A stretch of 64,000 nt of DNA, from positions 160,444 through 224,443 of the forward strand of contig JBMNJE010000003.1 in NCBI GenBank assembly GCA_050951505.1. The letters are read 5' to 3'. The stretch is from DUOA01 sp012839095 (lineage in GTDB: Bacteria; Bacillota; Clostridia; Caldicoprobacterales; DTU083). The position numbers and the translations under genes are program-made. The notes under the pieces are model-generated. The model was given only the letters and a program-made list of their open reading frames with translations, was not told the origin of the DNA and made no database searches. Shown here one piece after another: positions 44,519 to 52,959 of the stretch (the first letter of the stretch is position 1; the number at the start of each line of letters is the position of its first letter).

Positions 44519-45298
44519 TTGAGAGTGTTTCCCTTCAGAGCGGCTTTGAAAGACAGAGGCCGGGACGCAGTTTTAGATGACATTAGGGCAATCAGAGAGG
44601 GTAACAAGGCACTCCGCAGCCAGTTCATCGAAAAGTATTCCAACTACATACTGAGTACGGCCAGCCGAGTAAAAGGAAGATATATCCATATTGAAAATGA
44701 CGAGGAATATCCCATTGCTCTCAGCGCCTTCAACCGTGCCATTGACTGCTATGATGCGGATAAGGGAGCATCGTTTTTTACCTTTGCCGGACTGTTGATT
44801 AAAAGGGACATTATAGACCTGTATAAAAAGAACAGCGCCATTCGTGAAATTAGCGTCAGCCAGCTTGTGGAAGAGGAAGACGGCAGCAGGAACAGCGGAC
44901 TCAGGATACCGGAGGATGTGGAGAAAACCATATCCTTTCAGGAGGAGCGGTTTAACCTTCGGCAGGAAATCACCATATACAGGACGCTTTTAATGGAGTA
45001 TTCCATCGATTTTGATTCGTTGGTTTCTGCTTCCCCGAAACAAGCTGCCGCCAGGCGCAGAATGATACAGCTGGCAAAAAAACTCTCAGAGGATTCCTCT
45101 GCCAGCGCCTATATCATAAAACGAAAGGCCCTGCCGCTTAAGGAAATTGAAGGCAGGGCAGACTTCAGCAGGAAAACCCTGGAACGCCACCGCAAATATA
45201 TTCTGGCTAACTTTATATTAATCAACAGTGATCTGGATTCTCCCTGCCCGTTGCAGGCCTGGCAGCCCAAAATGAAGAGACAGGGGAAAACAGCATAG
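44519..45298 (+). CDS. sigI: RNA polymerase sigma factor SigI, with abnormal C-terminus
   Basis: A SigI-family sigma-70 factor; in Clostridia these respond to membrane anti-sigma RsgI proteins, often in polysaccharide sensing or heat stress. Recognisable are the region-2 segment ALSAFNRAIDCYDADKGASF with FAGLLIKRDIIDLYKK and the C-terminal helix-turn-helix with SRKTLERHRKYILA. TTG 44519 preceded by AGGTGGTGA is chosen (259 residues). The expected end after FILINSDL is replaced by an unrelated tail of about 18 residues, which is an out-of-frame reading of a signal peptide belonging to the next gene. No rsgI follows. Confidence 0.8.
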   Translation: MRVFPFRAALKDRGRDAVLDDIRAIREGNKALRSQFIEKYSNYILSTASRVKGRYIHIENDEEYPIALSAFNRAIDCYDADKGASFFTFAGLLIKRDIIDLYKKNSAIREISVSQLVEEEDGSRNSGLRIPEDVEKTISFQEERFNLRQEITIYRTLLMEYSIDFDSLVSASPKQAAARRRMIQLAKKLSEDSSASAYIIKRKALPLKEIEGRADFSRKTLERHRKYILANFILINSDLDSPCPLQAWQPKMKRQGKTA

Positions 45299-46851
45299 TG
45301 CCCCAAGCGGGTATTACACCAGACAGCTGGTTGTATGGACTTGATAATTTCCTGAAGGAACTCCGCCTGCTGGTCACATTTGATGCAGCTGCCAAAGCCG
45401 GCTTACTGGATGATATATCGGGGGAACGGCTGGCAGAAGCAAGAGATATGGTGAAAGAAAACAAACACGAATATGGTTTGGTTGCCATGAAGGCATATAA
45501 GGCTGCTCTTGAAAGGGCAATCGATGTGCTTGATGAAGCCATACTAAGCGGCTGGGATATTGATGAGGTTCTGAGCAAGTTCAAGGACAGCCTCCTGACA
45601 CGGCAGGAGCTTGTTGATACCATACTGGAGGAAATGCCGGAAGAAATTCGAACTGAAATTGAAGAAATCGTTACCGGAACAATTGGTGATTTGGAAGTAA
45701 CCATTATTGTAACTGACCTGGAAGCCGATGAGGAAGACGAAGTGAATATCGGCGAAGAAAGCGATAATGATGGAGAGCAGTCCGCTGAGGAAACAGAGCA
45801 GGAAGATGATGATACTGTTATGGAAGATGATGCTTCCAATGAGGATGCTGACACGGAAGAAGACAGTGAGGATACAGAAACTGAGACAGAGGAAAGCAGT
45901 GATGAGGATGACACTGATACAAAGGAAGAAGACGAAGATGAGAGCGATGCAGAAGAAGATAAGCAATTGCTGCTGCCCCTGAAGAAACTGGTTACAGTGG
46001 GGGTGTTAACTGATAAACTGGGGGAAGATGCAGCAAAGCTGTATGCATTGGGTGAACTGAATCTCAGACAGCTTCTGGTTGTATCTTCTTTGGCAGAGCA
46101 AACAGATAAGAGTTTCGAAGAGGTATTGGACATATTCCTGGAAAACGGAAGGGGTATCGGCGTAACGGCAAAAGCATTGCAGCTGGAACCAAGAGCAGCC
46201 CTCAAGGGAATCAAGGAGGTATTTAAGGGCATAAAGCGTGATATCAAGGCTGCCTTTGCCATGGCCAGGCAGGATTTAAAGGCGGGCGAAAATCTTAATG
46301 ATGAGGAAGACACCGTATCCACTGATGACGATCAGGAAGACATCAAAGACCCGGAAGACAGCGATGTAAAAGATGACGATCAGGATGATGTTGATGACTT
46401 GGAAGCCGGGGAAGAAAAAGATGATGCAGGCGAGGATGACAAAAATAATGCCGGCAGAGACGATGAAGACGAATACGGCCAAGATAAAGGCGATGGCGGC
46501 GAAGACAATCAGGACAAAGACAATGATGACCCGGAAGCGAAGGACAAGGATGATGAAAAATCGTCAGATGACGACGAGGAGAAGGACAACAAAAAGAATA
46601 ACAAGAGGAAAAACAACAGCGGGAAGAAAAATAACAGCAATAAAGCTGATAAAAAGAATAAGGGCAATAAGAGCAATAAGGGAAACAACAAGAATAAGAA
46701 AATTACATGGAGCAGAGGAAACGACCGGTGTAAGGGCATCAACTGGAATAAAATTGTTAATCTGAGTAAGGGCAATAACGGTAAGAACCATAAGAAAAAC
46801 AACTGTAAAAATTTAAGCAGCTGGTACAAGAAATATGAAAAGGGAAAATAA
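45298..46851 (+). CDS. DUF5667-type polyampholyte protein lacking its signal-peptide start
   Basis: A 517-codon frame from GTG 45298. Its first 80 residues (PDSWLYGLDNFLKELRLLVTFDAAAKAGLL...GERLAEA) fit DUF5667, a domain of exported proteins. Then come an acidic block (about 142-222), a helical domain (about 225-335), a second Asp/Glu block (about 340-430) and a Lys/Asn-rich basic tail. Upstream in the same frame, without any start codon, 45232-45297 reads SGFSLPVAGLAAQNEETGEN, the end of a classical signal peptide. The 5' end of the gene is thus missing and the sigI end is fused to it. The product was probably secreted or wall-associated. Confidence 0.65.
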   Translation: MPQAGITPDSWLYGLDNFLKELRLLVTFDAAAKAGLLDDISGERLAEARDMVKENKHEYGLVAMKAYKAALERAIDVLDEAILSGWDIDEVLSKFKDSLLTRQELVDTILEEMPEEIRTEIEEIVTGTIGDLEVTIIVTDLEADEEDEVNIGEESDNDGEQSAEETEQEDDDTVMEDDASNEDADTEEDSEDTETETEESSDEDDTDTKEEDEDESDAEEDKQLLLPLKKLVTVGVLTDKLGEDAAKLYALGELNLRQLLVVSSLAEQTDKSFEEVLDIFLENGRGIGVTAKALQLEPRAALKGIKEVFKGIKRDIKAAFAMARQDLKAGENLNDEEDTVSTDDDQEDIKDPEDSDVKDDDQDDVDDLEAGEEKDDAGEDDKNNAGRDDEDEYGQDKGDGGEDNQDKDNDDPEAKDKDDEKSSDDDEEKDNKKNNKRKNNSGKKNNSNKADKKNKGNKSNKGNNKNKKITWSRGNDRCKGINWNKIVNLSKGNNGKNHKKNNCKNLSSWYKKYEKGK

Positions 46852-46891
46852 GACCCAACTGAGGAAAATGCAGCAAAAGGGAGCCAAAAAG

Positions 46892-46920
46892 AAAAGACCG
46901 GACTTAAACCGGTCTTTTCT
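46892..46920. terminator. Bidirectional intrinsic terminator
   Basis: AAAAGACCGG pairs with CCGGTCTTTT around a short loop between two convergent genes. Confidence 0.85.
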
Positions 46921-46932
46921 ATCATAAAACTG

Positions 46933-48162
46933 TCAGCAATTCATGCCTGCAAGGTATCCGGTAGAAAAGGCAATTTGCAGGTTGAAACCGCCGGTATAGG
47001 CATCCACATCTATAACCTCGCCTGCAAAAAACAGGCCCTGCACCAGTTTGGATTCCATTGTGCCCGGATCTATTTCCTTTACTGAAACACCTCCCGAAGT
47101 AATTATGGCTTCACTTACAGGGCGGTATCCTTTTATGGTTAAGGTCAGGCTTTTTAACAATGACACCAGGGAAAGCCGTTCTTCCCTGGTTATCTGATGA
47201 ACAGGTTTATCTGCCGGAATTCCTGACAGGCGGATGATAACCGGTATCAATTTTTTAGGCAGCAGCTCATTCAGGCTGTTGGAGAAAATCTTTCGGGCAT
47301 ATTTTTCGAAATCCCGTTGTATCCGGGCATCCAGCTGTTCCTGTGTCAAGGCGGGCTTAAGATCCAGCCTGATTCGGTATTTGCCGGACTCCATTTTCCT
47401 CATGTAGGAGCTGGCGGACAGTATTACCGGTCCTGAAAGACCATAATGGGTAAAGACCATCTCTCCAAAATCCTCAAATATTTTTCTGCTTTTCTTATCC
47501 AGAACGCTGATTGAAATGTTCCTGAGAGACAGACCCTGAGCCTGTGCCGGCCAGTCTTCCACGGTCTCCAGGGGAACCAGCGAAGGAGCGGGAGGTATGA
47601 TGGTGTGCCCCAGTTCTTTGGCAAAACGATAGCCGTCACCTGTAGATCCGGTAGCCGGATAGGACAGGCCTCCTGTTGCCACGACAGCGCCTTGGCAGGG
47701 GAGGAGCCTGCCGTCCTTCAGCCGTACTGCGGCAACCTTATTATTTTCGGCCATTATGCCGTCTGCTTCGCCGGTCAGCCGCTTCACATTATTGCTGTTA
47801 AGATGCTTTTCCAAAGCCTTGATAACATCTGAAGATTTATCGGAGGCGGGAAATACCCGGTTTCCCCGCTCCACCTTTGTTTTCAGTCCCAGTCTGCCGA
47901 GGAGGGCCAGCAAATCCTGATTTGTAAAGGTGTAGAATGCACTGTACAGAAACTTTGCATTGGTGGGCACATTTGCAATAAATTCCTCCATGTCTGCATT
48001 GTTGGTGATATTGCAGCGCCCCTTGCCTGTCAGATAAAGCTTCCTGCCCAGTTTCTCATTTTTCTCCAGCAGGGTTACCTGGCATCCTCGGCTGCCTGCT
48101 GTGGCTGCAGCCATGATTCCCGCAGGCCCGCCGCCGATCACGACAACTTTCCTTTCATTCAT
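46933..48162 (-). CDS. HI0933/YhiN-family FAD-dependent oxidoreductase
   Basis: A 409-residue flavoprotein. The N-terminal Rossmann fold has VVVIGGGPAGIMAA and the following EKNEKLGRKLYLTGKGRCNITN, a strong YhiN-family signature; the C-terminus has TSGGVSVKEID and FAGEVIDVDAYTGGFNLQIAFSTG. The reaction is not established. ATG 48162 is taken as start because it opens directly into the FAD fold; the frame extends to 48204. Confidence 0.9.
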   Translation of the reverse strand: MNERKVVVIGGGPAGIMAAATAGSRGCQVTLLEKNEKLGRKLYLTGKGRCNITNNADMEEFIANVPTNAKFLYSAFYTFTNQDLLALLGRLGLKTKVERGNRVFPASDKSSDVIKALEKHLNSNNVKRLTGEADGIMAENNKVAAVRLKDGRLLPCQGAVVATGGLSYPATGSTGDGYRFAKELGHTIIPPAPSLVPLETVEDWPAQAQGLSLRNISISVLDKKSRKIFEDFGEMVFTHYGLSGPVILSASSYMRKMESGKYRIRLDLKPALTQEQLDARIQRDFEKYARKIFSNSLNELLPKKLIPVIIRLSGIPADKPVHQITREERLSLVSLLKSLTLTIKGYRPVSEAIITSGGVSVKEIDPGTMESKLVQGLFFAGEVIDVDAYTGGFNLQIAFSTGYLAGMNC

Positions 48163-48311
48163 AAACAAAATGCCTCTTTCTTCCCTATTATTCTTATCCT
48201 GCATTATAATAATCAGCTTCTTATCCTATCATAGCATTTCAGTTTTTTCTGTCCACAGCTTTTTTCTGAAAAGTACCAGTAATTCTCATGGATATTTCAA
48301 TACTTCCATGT

Positions 48312-48317
48312 TATAAT
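48312..48317 (+). promoter_or_regulatory. -10 box of the SRP RNA gene
   Basis: TATAAT about 30 bases before the SRP RNA body. No good -35 box was found at the expected distance. Confidence 0.5.
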
Positions 48318-48349
48318 AGTACTGCTTAAAAACAAGCTATCAAGTTTGC

Positions 48350-48616
48350 TGTGCTAGACGGGGAGGTAGCGGTGCCCTGTAACCCGCAACCCGCTATAGC
48401 GGGGTTGAATTCCTGTCCGAGGTTTGTTGTCTGTAAGGTCCGGCCCGTGTAAGTGGCGATGATGACCGGGTCCTGCGCAACAGAGATCCATGAACCCTGT
48501 CAGGTCCGGAAGGAAGCAGCAGTAAGTGGACCCCTTTGTGTGCCGCAGGGAAGCCTGGTAGGAGTTAACTGCCCGGTTCCCGCTTATGGGTGCAAATCGG
48601 AGACAGGTGCACAGCT
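48350..48616 (+). ncRNA. ffs: Signal recognition particle RNA, large Bacillus type
   Basis: The conserved domain IV core GTCAGGTCCGGAAGGAAGCA (from 48499) with its GGAA tetraloop identifies SRP RNA. The 5' part holds the Alu-domain blocks (GGGGAGGTAGCGGTGCCCTG), and the 3' part GGGTGCAAATCGGAGACAGGTGCAC closes it. The approximately 270-base size is the large form of Bacillus and Clostridia. In Bacillus it lies next to dnaX; here a germination operon separates the two. Confidence 0.95.
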
Positions 48617-48628
48617 TTAATTTTTATG

Positions 48629-48668
48629 CAAGCCATGATCCATGTTGTTCATGGCTTGTTTTTATTTT
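48629..48668 (+). terminator. Intrinsic terminator of the SRP RNA
   Basis: CAAGCCATGA pairs with TCATGGCTTG around a ten-base loop, followed by TTTTTATTTTT. Confidence 0.92.
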
Positions 48669-48782
48669 TGGCTGTATCAGCTATCTCTATTATGTAAACA
48701 TATGAGAGCATGTGCGTATTAAACCGGCAAGGAGGTGTAAAACTACCACATATAACCTATGTTACGGAGGGGGAGCTGACTG

Positions 48783-50312
48783 TTGAAACATTTCTGGACA
48801 AGGAAGAAACCGGCCGGCCCTGATGAAGAATACTTGCTGGATGAATTTATTGACAATAATAAAGACGTAACGACAGCCAATGCGAAAGCAATTTTAGCTG
48901 ACAGCAGCGATATCATCTATCAGGAGCATTATATAAACGGAGACCGAAATTTTCCGGTCACGGTTGTTTATGTGGACGGTATGATTGATGTAAAACTGGT
49001 CAGTGATAATATTTTAAAGCCTTTAACCCAGGAAAAGGACCTGGGGAAGGTAAAGGTATTCGATGATTTAATTGAACTTATTGAACATGGAACGGTATAT
49101 CACGCCTCCCGAAAAATACAAACCAGTCTGGGAGATGTATTAAGCGACATTCTGAATGGTTCGGTTGCTTTGATATTTGATAAGGAAAAACGGGCTGTTA
49201 CATTTGATGCCAAGGGATTTGAAAAAAGAAATATCACCGAGCCCACCACCGAAAATGCAATAAAGGGACCCAAGGATGCTTTTGTTGAAGTCCTGAGGGT
49301 GAACACATCTTTGGTGCGCCGGAGAATTCGTACACCTTATCTTCGTATAAGGGAAACCATAGTAGGACGACAAAGCAGGACACCGGTAGCCGTGGTATAT
49401 ATTGAAAACCTGACAAATGAGAATATTGTCAGGGAGGTAATCGATCGTCTTGACAAGATTGATGAAGATGCGGTAGCGGCTGCCGGCTTCATCGAAGAGT
49501 ATATTGTTGATAAAAGAAGTTCTCCTTTTCCCCAGGTGCTGAGCACGGAAAGGGCAGATAAATTTTGTGCCAACATTGTAGAGGGCAGGGTGGGGATCCT
49601 TATTGACGGTATGCCCGTTGCGTATATTGTTCCTGCCTCTATAACCCTGTTTTTTCAAACGCCCGATGATTATGCTTATCACTACATAATCAGTTCCGTG
49701 GATCGGCTGCTTCGTTATTTTTCTACTTTCATTGCCCTCTTCCTGCCTGCCTTTTATGTTGCAGTGACCACATTTCACCAGGAGATGATACCCACGGTAC
49801 TGGCTATCACCATCATAAGAAGCAAAATTGAGGTTCCTTTTCCTACCGTTACATCCATTATCGGGATGCTGATTGCTTTTGAAATGCTGCTTGAAGCCGG
49901 TATCAGGCTTCCCAGGGCTATCGGTCAGGCTGTTTCCATTATCGGGGCATTGGTGGTAGGGCAGGCAGCCGTTCAAGCCAAGCTAATCTCACCTGTGGCA
50001 GTAATAATTATAGCGGTTACCGGTATAGCCGGGTTCATTATACCCAACCAGGATCTAAACAACGGGATTCGGCTTTTACGCATGATTTTAGTGCTGTGTG
50101 CTTCCATTGCCGGATTATACGGGCTTTCCCTGGCCTTTATCATGCTGGTATATCATTTGAGCACCATAGAAACCTTTGGAGTACCCTACCTTTCCCCTTT
50201 CGCTCCCAGTGAGGTTAAGCAGATTGCTTATGATACACTGATCCGGATGCCGCTGCCGTTTATGAAGAAAAGACCTCAAACCCTGAAGATTATTAACAAA
50301 AAACGTCGTTAG
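48783..50312 (+). CDS. Spore germination protein, GerA (A subunit) family
   Basis: A 509-residue germinant receptor A subunit of the spore inner membrane. The soluble N-terminal half has HYINGDRNFPVTVVYVDGMID. The membrane half has the hallmark run PDDYAYHYIISSVDRLLRYFS, FLPAFYVAVTTFHQEMIP and EAGIRLPRAIGQAVSIIGALVVG. It forms the receptor with the GerC and GerB proteins encoded next. TTG 48783 follows GGAGGGGGAGC. The operon is expected to be made in the forespore under SigG, but no convincing SigG promoter was found. Confidence 0.94.
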   Translation: MKHFWTRKKPAGPDEEYLLDEFIDNNKDVTTANAKAILADSSDIIYQEHYINGDRNFPVTVVYVDGMIDVKLVSDNILKPLTQEKDLGKVKVFDDLIELIEHGTVYHASRKIQTSLGDVLSDILNGSVALIFDKEKRAVTFDAKGFEKRNITEPTTENAIKGPKDAFVEVLRVNTSLVRRRIRTPYLRIRETIVGRQSRTPVAVVYIENLTNENIVREVIDRLDKIDEDAVAAAGFIEEYIVDKRSSPFPQVLSTERADKFCANIVEGRVGILIDGMPVAYIVPASITLFFQTPDDYAYHYIISSVDRLLRYFSTFIALFLPAFYVAVTTFHQEMIPTVLAITIIRSKIEVPFPTVTSIIGMLIAFEMLLEAGIRLPRAIGQAVSIIGALVVGQAAVQAKLISPVAVIIIAVTGIAGFIIPNQDLNNGIRLLRMILVLCASIAGLYGLSLAFIMLVYHLSTIETFGVPYLSPFAPSEVKQIAYDTLIRMPLPFMKKRPQTLKIINKKRR

Positions 50313-50326
50313 CAGGTGGTGATGAA

Positions 50327-51547
50327 GTGAAAAAACTAATTATATCCTTGATTTTAATTCTTGTTCTGAGCACTCCGGGATGCAGCTTTACCGCACTGCC
50401 AATGCGGAGGGAGATTGATGACCTGCTCTTGGTAGAGGTGCTGGGCCTTGACAAATCCAATGATGGGGCCGGCAATCATATTATCACTATAGCCAGCAGA
50501 ATACTGGAACAGTCAGAAGGAGGACAAACCCAGCAGGATGGCAGCGGGGAAGAAGGAAAAGTCAGCCCGGGCGGCAAAGCATTGATTACCACGACTCAAG
50601 GAAAAACGCTTTTTGATGCGGTGCGGAACATACAAAACAATACTGATAAAAGCTTGTTTTGGGCTCATACCAAGTATTTGCTTATTGGAGAAGAAGCAGC
50701 ACGTGATAATATTGCCAAATACATTGATTTTGCTTCCCGGGACCATGAGTTTCAGTTAAACTGCAGAGTTTATGTCGTTAAGGGGACAACTGCCAAAGAA
50801 CTTATGATGAAGTTCAATCAGTCGGAATTCTATATAGCAGACAAGCTGGAAAGCTTGGGACGGAGCTACAAGCTGCTTGGTACATCAGAAGAACTGGAAC
50901 TGGTGGAACTGATGCGCTTTTTCGACATACATTTTGGCAGCGCCCGCATCCCCTGTATCCAGCTTGTTAATCGGGAAAGCAGTCAGGGGCAAAAAGCCCC
51001 TGATATAGAGAGTGATGGATATGCAATTGCCGCAGATCTGAATCTGGTCAGCTATATTGGAAGAGATATATCACGGGGGGTTAATCTGATAGCTAATAAA
51101 ATAGATTCATCCATAGTCACGGTAAAGGACTTAACTGGAGAAGATGTTACCCTTGAGCTCATTTTCAGCAATACTGAGGCCATACCTCATTTTGCCGGCG
51201 ATGTCCTGGAGGAAATCACCCTTAAAACTACAGTGGTAAGCAATCTGGGGGAGATTCAATCCCAGGTGCCATCCATATATGAGGAGAATATCGAATACAT
51301 GGAAGCCCAGCAATCATCCATTCTGGAAAATGAAATTAAAAGGGTACTGGGAGTGGTCAGGGAGGCGGAGTCGGATTGTCTTAGCATATGCGATATGATT
51401 AGGCTGAAAAACCCTGTGAAATGGCATAAGATAGAAGATCAATGGATTAATATAATGCAATATTTGAAAACTCACGTAGTGGTTGAGTCCCATATAAAAA
51501 AAAGCTATGAACTGGATGAACCAAGCGGATTAAAAGGAAAGAAATAA
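50327..51547 (+). CDS. Spore germination lipoprotein, Ger(x)C family
   Basis: A 406-residue lipoprotein C subunit. The signal peptide ends in the lipobox STPGCS, giving a lipid-attached Cys near residue 22. The N-terminal domain shows REIDDLLLVEVLGLDKS and the C-terminal domain ends in the typical helix region KWHKIEDQWINI. GTG 50327 follows AGGTGGTGATGAA, 14 bases after the A-subunit gene. It anchors to the outer face of the spore inner membrane. Confidence 0.92.
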   Translation: MKKLIISLILILVLSTPGCSFTALPMRREIDDLLLVEVLGLDKSNDGAGNHIITIASRILEQSEGGQTQQDGSGEEGKVSPGGKALITTTQGKTLFDAVRNIQNNTDKSLFWAHTKYLLIGEEAARDNIAKYIDFASRDHEFQLNCRVYVVKGTTAKELMMKFNQSEFYIADKLESLGRSYKLLGTSEELELVELMRFFDIHFGSARIPCIQLVNRESSQGQKAPDIESDGYAIAADLNLVSYIGRDISRGVNLIANKIDSSIVTVKDLTGEDVTLELIFSNTEAIPHFAGDVLEEITLKTTVVSNLGEIQSQVPSIYEENIEYMEAQQSSILENEIKRVLGVVREAESDCLSICDMIRLKNPVKWHKIEDQWINIMQYLKTHVVVESHIKKSYELDEPSGLKGKK

Positions 51548-51548
51548 G

Positions 51549-51746
51549 ATGGTTTACTTTATTCTTGTAATGGCCGGGCTGGGCACTTATGATATTCTTC
51601 AGATGAAAGCAAAGAAGCAGAAGAAGGAAACAGTCGTTTATATAATACTTATGCTGCTTGCTGGACTATTTGGCATATTCTATTTTGCAGACCCGGAACG
51701 TACAAGCTTTTCAAAGCTTATACTTACAATAACCGGCAGAAAGTAG
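51549..51746 (+). CDS. Small membrane protein in the ger operon (65 aa)
   Basis: A 65-residue protein with two hydrophobic helices separated by a lysine-rich turn (QMKAKKQKKE). It starts one base after the GerC stop and ends eight bases before the GerB gene, so it is clearly part of the operon. Small extra membrane subunits (GerD- or GerQ-unrelated) occur in some Clostridia ger operons; this one is not recognised. It may stabilise or tune the receptor. Confidence 0.7.
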   Translation: MVYFILVMAGLGTYDILQMKAKKQKKETVVYIILMLLAGLFGIFYFADPERTSFSKLILTITGRK

Positions 51747-51754
51747 TGATTTAA

Positions 51755-52843
51755 GTGCTGGCATCTACAGATAAAATTTCTACGCGGCAGGCTGTTATTT
51801 TTTTTATTGCTGCCCAAGGCTCTGCAGTCATACGGATCCTGCCTAAATATGCTTCAGAAGCGGTAGGGCGGGCAGGATGGCTGGCTCCCTTGTTTTCTGT
51901 GCTGCCATTTATCTGCTTGGTTTACATAATGCAATCTTTGTTTAAAAATCAAAGGGATGCCGGTCTTGGGGAACTTTATATAAAGGTTTTTGGTAATATT
52001 GCAGGAAGAGCAATATTGGCCTTTTGTCTTGTATGGTTCATGATACTGATGGGCTTGTATACAAGGTATTTTACGGAAAGGATATTGTCATCCCTTCTGC
52101 CCAATACTACACCTACTTTTTTCTATATAACCATGCTTGCTGCTGTTTTTTTTGCTGTCAGAGGCGGGATAGTAAATATAGCCAGAACGGTTGAATTTCT
52201 TTTTTATTTGTTCCTGGTTGTTTATATATCATTATTCCTGGTCAGCCTGCCGAATGTGCAGATAATCAATTTGCTTCCGGTAACACATTTTGACATCATA
52301 CCTTTGACCAGGACAATTAAACCCTTTTTAGGCATATGGGGGTACTTTTCCCTGATATTCTTTTTTGGGGATAAAATAAACGACAAGGAGCACATTCGCA
52401 GGTTTGGTCTGCAGGCAGCCTTATTACTCACAATTACAGGAATGATGGTATTGATACAGACTATTGGTGTTTATGGCCATACTGTGATAAGGCGGATTCC
52501 ACTGCCTTATTTTGTGTCTATAAAAAGCATATCCCTGCTGGAAACTATTGAGCGGATTGAGTCGGCAGCCCTGGCATTCTGGGTCTTTATTGATTTTGCG
52601 GTTATCAGTTTCTTCCTTTATCTGTCTGTCAGTGTCATAAAATCTCTTTTTTCCCTTTCAGAAGTAAAGTATTTTACAAGCCCGGCTGCCTTATTTGCAT
52701 TTGTTTTTGCCTTTTATCTGGGCATAAACAGACTGGAGCTGGAACAGTTCTCAAATTACATAGGCTTGCCAATCAACATATTTGTATGTTTTATCATGCC
52801 CGCTGTGCTGCTTGCAGTTGGGAAGATCCGAAAGGTTATATAG
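51755..52843 (+). CDS. Spore germination permease, GerB family
   Basis: A 362-residue APC-superfamily protein with ten predicted helices, the B subunit that binds the germinant. It opens with DKISTRQAVIFFIAAQGSA and contains the conserved GLGELYIKVFG segment. GTG 51755 has a weak ribosome site, so translation may depend on the preceding small gene. It completes an A-C-x-B order. Confidence 0.92.
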   Translation: MLASTDKISTRQAVIFFIAAQGSAVIRILPKYASEAVGRAGWLAPLFSVLPFICLVYIMQSLFKNQRDAGLGELYIKVFGNIAGRAILAFCLVWFMILMGLYTRYFTERILSSLLPNTTPTFFYITMLAAVFFAVRGGIVNIARTVEFLFYLFLVVYISLFLVSLPNVQIINLLPVTHFDIIPLTRTIKPFLGIWGYFSLIFFFGDKINDKEHIRRFGLQAALLLTITGMMVLIQTIGVYGHTVIRRIPLPYFVSIKSISLLETIERIESAALAFWVFIDFAVISFFLYLSVSVIKSLFSLSEVKYFTSPAALFAFVFAFYLGINRLELEQFSNYIGLPINIFVCFIMPAVLLAVGKIRKVI

Positions 52844-52909
52844 CAATCCTTACTTCCAAATGGTAACGGCTTATGCTAATTTTGGCTAACATTCAACCTT
52901 TCTTTATGA

Positions 52910-52915
52910 TATAAT
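52910..52915 (+). promoter_or_regulatory. -10 box upstream of dnaX
   Basis: TATAAT 45 bases before the dnaX start; the -35 element is weak. It suggests dnaX-ybaB-recR has its own promoter, independent of the ger operon. Confidence 0.5.
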
Positions 52916-52959
52916 GATGTGAAAAGAAGCACAATGCAAGGGAAAGCAGGTGAATCGTC

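Noticed and set aside
45222..46322. A long serine-rich frame antisense to the DUF5667 gene
   Set aside because: It is the reverse complement of Asp/Glu-rich codons (GAC/GAT/GAA), which read as Ser-rich runs on the other strand; no start signal.
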